Made by a program: the position numbers and the translations under genes
In this document: piece by piece, positions 20,803-20,937 of the stretch
Numbering within the stretch: position 1 is the first letter of the stretch
How the letters are laid out: each line of letters starts with the position of its first letter
Notes under the pieces: model-generated
Database searches by the model: none
Told to the model about the DNA's origin: nothing
The model's input: the letters and a program-made list of their open reading frames with translations, nothing else
Assembly (NCBI GenBank): GCA_035279525.1
Contig: DATEHQ010000138.1
Location: 1-20,937, forward strand
DNA length: 20,937 bases
Source: DATEHQ01 sp035279525
GTDB lineage: Bacteria; Chloroflexota; Dormibacteria; Dormibacterales; Dormibacteraceae
Reading direction: 5' to 3'

Positions 20803-20937
20803 ATGTGCGGGATCATCGGCTATCTGGGTGACAAGCAGGCGACCCCGATCCTCATGGAAAGCCTGAAGCGGCTCGAGTACCGCGGCTACGACTCGGCGGG
20901 CGTCGCCGTGCTGGAGCTGCCCAGGGCGGGCGAAGCG
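20803..20937 (+). CDS. glmS: glutamine-fructose-6-phosphate aminotransferase (isomerising), partial
   Basis: GlmS makes glucosamine-6-phosphate, the first step to UDP-GlcNAc and peptidoglycan. Only the first 45 codons are present; the right edge cuts the gene. They read MCGIIGYLGDKQATPILMES, then LKRLEYRGYDSAGVAVLE, the N-terminal glutaminase (Ntn) domain with the catalytic Cys2 and the EYRGYDSAG motif. The start is fixed by GAGGT 7 bases upstream and by Cys2. Its place after cdaA-cdaR links amino-sugar synthesis to c-di-AMP signalling. Confidence 0.97.
   Translation, partial: MCGIIGYLGDKQATPILMESLKRLEYRGYDSAGVAVLELPRAGEA

Noticed and set aside
19422..20816. Long minus-strand frame opposite cdaA and cdaR
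   Set aside because: It is antisense to two well-supported genes, has no recognisable domain, and is Arg/Asp/His-rich, as expected of a high-GC shadow.
1..20937. CRISPR arrays, tRNA or rRNA genes, insertion sequences, integrase or phage genes
   Set aside because: None was seen on either strand; the only notable direct repeat is the two-copy element before truA, which lacks CRISPR spacing and transposase genes.

Overview
The window is a high-GC bacterial chromosome segment dominated by the conserved ribosomal-protein supercluster (the S10/spc/alpha operon order). It is followed by truA-rplM-rpsI, a short accessory stretch, argF, and the c-di-AMP/cell-wall genes cdaA-cdaR-glmS, with glmS cut by the right edge. 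The organism looks like a high-GC Terrabacteria member. A Chloroflexota or Dormibacterota-like lineage fits best: it has a CdaA/CdaR-type diadenylate cyclase (most Actinomycetota use DisA instead), zinc-ribbon forms of S14, S4, L36, L24 and adenylate kinase, and heavy use of GTG and TTG starts. This placement is inference from gene content; I could not run a phylogeny.

Region 1 (1-8427, + strand): the tail of rpsC, then rplP, rpmC, rpsQ, rplN, rplX, rplE, rpsZ(rpsN), rpsH, rplF, rplR, rpsE, rpmD, rplO, secY, adk and map. Genes overlap by 1-4 bases or sit within about 50 bases of each other, so this is almost certainly one transcription unit with translational coupling. Several proteins carry low-complexity charged extensions (S3, L29, L30 and L15 at the C-terminus; L5 and S8 at the N-terminus). 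rplF appears to start with CTG.

Region 2 (8428-11755, + strand): infA, rpmJ (38 aa), rpsM, rpsK, rpsD, rpoA and rplQ. A textbook extended -10 element lies just upstream of the best infA start, suggesting an internal promoter that makes a leaderless message. A 179-base gap before rpsD holds two strong consecutive hairpins and may be an S4 autoregulatory leader.

Region 3 (11756-13544, + strand): a 189-base intergenic region in which a hairpin plus the truA start region is duplicated, followed by truA, rplM and rpsI.

Region 4 (13545-17903): accessory genes on both strands. They are a CX5R tyrosine phosphatase of the PtpB type, a membrane-anchored DUF922-like HExxH protein (minus strand), a small ribbon-helix-helix-like protein, a long-chain acyl-CoA synthetase (minus strand), and a divergent small membrane protein of unknown function.

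Region 5 (17904-20937, + strand): argF with a perfect 18-base palindrome over its start codon, then cdaA and cdaR (cyclic-di-AMP synthesis and its regulator) and the first 45 codons of glmS. Together cdaA, cdaR and glmS link second-messenger synthesis to amino-sugar supply for peptidoglycan. The usual middle gene glmM is absent here. No rRNA, tRNA, CRISPR array, insertion sequence or phage gene was seen. Most of the window is ordinary housekeeping; the interest lies mainly in start sites, leaders and small structured intergenic elements.
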